Origin: Candidatus Rifleibacteriota bacterium
GTDB lineage: Bacteria > Muiribacteriota > Ozemobacteria > Ozemobacterales > Ozemobacteraceae
Length of the DNA stretch: 64,000 nt
Reading direction: 5' to 3'
Assembly: GCA_015233565.1 (NCBI GenBank)
Contig: JADFXM010000001.1
Location: 1 to 64,000 of the forward strand
Shown here one piece after another: positions 63,169-64,000 of this stretch. Numbering within the stretch: the first letter of the stretch is position 1; each line of letters begins with the position of its first letter. The translations under genes and the position numbers were made by a program. Below the pieces are notes generated by a model. The model saw only the letters and a program-made list of their open reading frames with translations. It had not been told where the DNA came from and ran no database searches.

Positions 63169-64000
63169 ATGACATTGAGCATATTTCAAATCTGCCTGAT
63201 ACTACCTATTATTGGCGGGTTGGGAAGCTTAATAACAGCTCCGCTACCTAAATTTTCCAAATGGTTTGGGGCGTCGTTATTGGTCTTGGGGTCAATTATA
63301 GGATTATTTCTTTGTATTCAAGCTTTTTTTACAGGAAACCAATTTCAGGAGAGCTTCTCGTTATCGGTTCCATTTGGCGACTTTAAAATTGGCTTGGATT
63401 CGCTTTCCACGTTTTTTCTTTTTCCAGTGTTCTTACTCGGCGGCTTGGGAACCATATATGGAACTAAATATATGGATGCCGACCATTCTGATACCAATAA
63501 GGCAACCAGTCATAACTCCCATCCAAAAGCTGATTTTTCAATAGCAAGTTTTTCTTTTTTAGTAGCTGGCATGGCACTAGTGCTAGTTTCTAGAAATGCT
63601 CTGCTTTTTTTGATAGCCTGGGAACTAATGACAGTAGCCTCTTTTTTTCTTGTTGTTCATGATGGCGAAAAACCTGAAAGCAGGGATGCAGGGTTTGTTT
63701 ATCTGGTTGCCGCCCACTTTGGAACGGCTTTTTTGATTTTTTTCTTTCTTTTTCTTGCCACAAAATCCGGCTCTTTGGATTTCGACTCCTTCACAAAAAT
63801 AGCGATTTCAGAGAAAGCCCGTAATCTGCTTTTTATTTTTGCCTTTATCGGGTTTGGAACAAAGGCTGGTTTAATTCCTTTTCATGTCTGGCTTCCTGAG
63901 GCCCACCCCGCAGCCCCCAGTCATGTTTCAGCTATTATGTCCGGAATAATGATAAAAACAGGAATTTATGGACTTATGAGAGCCATTTTCTTTTTGGGCC
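63169..64000 (+). CDS. HyfB/HycC-type proton-translocating membrane subunit (partial)
   Basis: The first 277 codons; the gene runs off the window. Nine or so hydrophobic helices, with NALLFLIAWELMTVASFFLVV, GFGTKAGLIPFHVWLPEAHPAAPSHVSAIMSGIMIKTGIYGL: the family signature, with the Lys in GTKAG and the conserved Glu in WELM used for proton transfer. This is the antiporter-like subunit of hydrogenase-4/formate hydrogenlyase-type or Mrp complexes. ATG at 63169 is three bases after the EIIA gene. More subunits should follow downstream. Confidence 0.9.
   Translation, partial: MTLSIFQICLILPIIGGLGSLITAPLPKFSKWFGASLLVLGSIIGLFLCIQAFFTGNQFQESFSLSVPFGDFKIGLDSLSTFFLFPVFLLGGLGTIYGTKYMDADHSDTNKATSHNSHPKADFSIASFSFLVAGMALVLVSRNALLFLIAWELMTVASFFLVVHDGEKPESRDAGFVYLVAAHFGTAFLIFFFLFLATKSGSLDFDSFTKIAISEKARNLLFIFAFIGFGTKAGLIPFHVWLPEAHPAAPSHVSAIMSGIMIKTGIYGLMRAIFFLG

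Overview
The window reads as a stretch of chromosome from an anaerobic or facultatively anaerobic diderm bacterium of low to moderate GC content. Diderm signs are a TolC-type outer-membrane protein, several lipoproteins and a Tat-exported [NiFe] hydrogenase. The mix of TPR and FN3 lipoproteins, pseudopilins, sigma-54 activators and hydrogenase/HyfB-type genes would fit an uncultured lineage such as Riflebacteria, but that placement is a guess. No rRNA, CRISPR array or intact transposase was seen; there is one tRNA (Thr-CGT).

Layout. 0.3-3.8 kb: a small secreted Ala-rich protein with a good sigma-54 promoter, preceded by an NtrC-type regulator and its sensor kinase. 4.1-8.3 kb: pseudopilin-like genes. 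8.4-17.2 kb: an exported NadD-like/phosphorylase-like fusion, a CBM20-like/esterase, a hydrogenase pair whose large subunit lacks the usual C-terminal extension, an exported amidase, and a His/Gly-rich exported protein with a second sigma-54 promoter. 17.7-34.8 kb: housekeeping and surface genes (M18 aminopeptidase, holA, beta-helix/FN3 lipoprotein, a 23-repeat TPR protein, NUDIX, cheR, hflX, pyk, TPR protein, pgeF, pdxJ, FN3 lipoprotein). 35.0-39.1 kb: one minus-strand run from tRNA-Thr through a receiver-less sigma-54 activator, a ComFB-like protein, a STAS protein, rpmE, thyX and a degenerate chorismate mutase/prephenate dehydratase-like protein. 39.2-44.0 kb: cysteine-cluster protein, DedA protein, lipoprotein, nagA. 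44.0-50.8 kb: a complete six-gene TolC-HlyD-ABC-ABC-permease-permease efflux operon, then a YitT-type membrane protein.

About 52-61.8 kb is an accessory island, visibly richer in GC than its surroundings. It carries a ClpB-like AAA+ ATPase with a novel-looking N-terminus, a zinc-ribbon fragment that seems to be the start of a protein-kinase-like gene, a very large SF1 helicase with a C-terminal Vsr/MTES_1575-like nuclease domain, and a short 'MSGPKVVRIVTREE' protein. These genes are broken by at least five lesions (four frameshifts, three of them at or beside short homopolymers, and one in-frame TAG), so the island looks like a decaying or mis-sequenced defence-like or stress-signalling system. 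A MITE-like element with a 4-bp flanking repeat and a Phd/ParE toxin-antitoxin pair follow it.

The window ends with an HTH-EIIA (PtsN-like) protein and the first 277 codons of a HyfB/HycC-type proton-translocating membrane subunit, which implies a second, membrane-bound hydrogenase or Mrp/complex I-like operon beyond the edge. Two sigma-54 activators and two well-spaced -24/-12 elements in front of exported proteins suggest that sigma-54 controls cell-envelope or pilus functions here.
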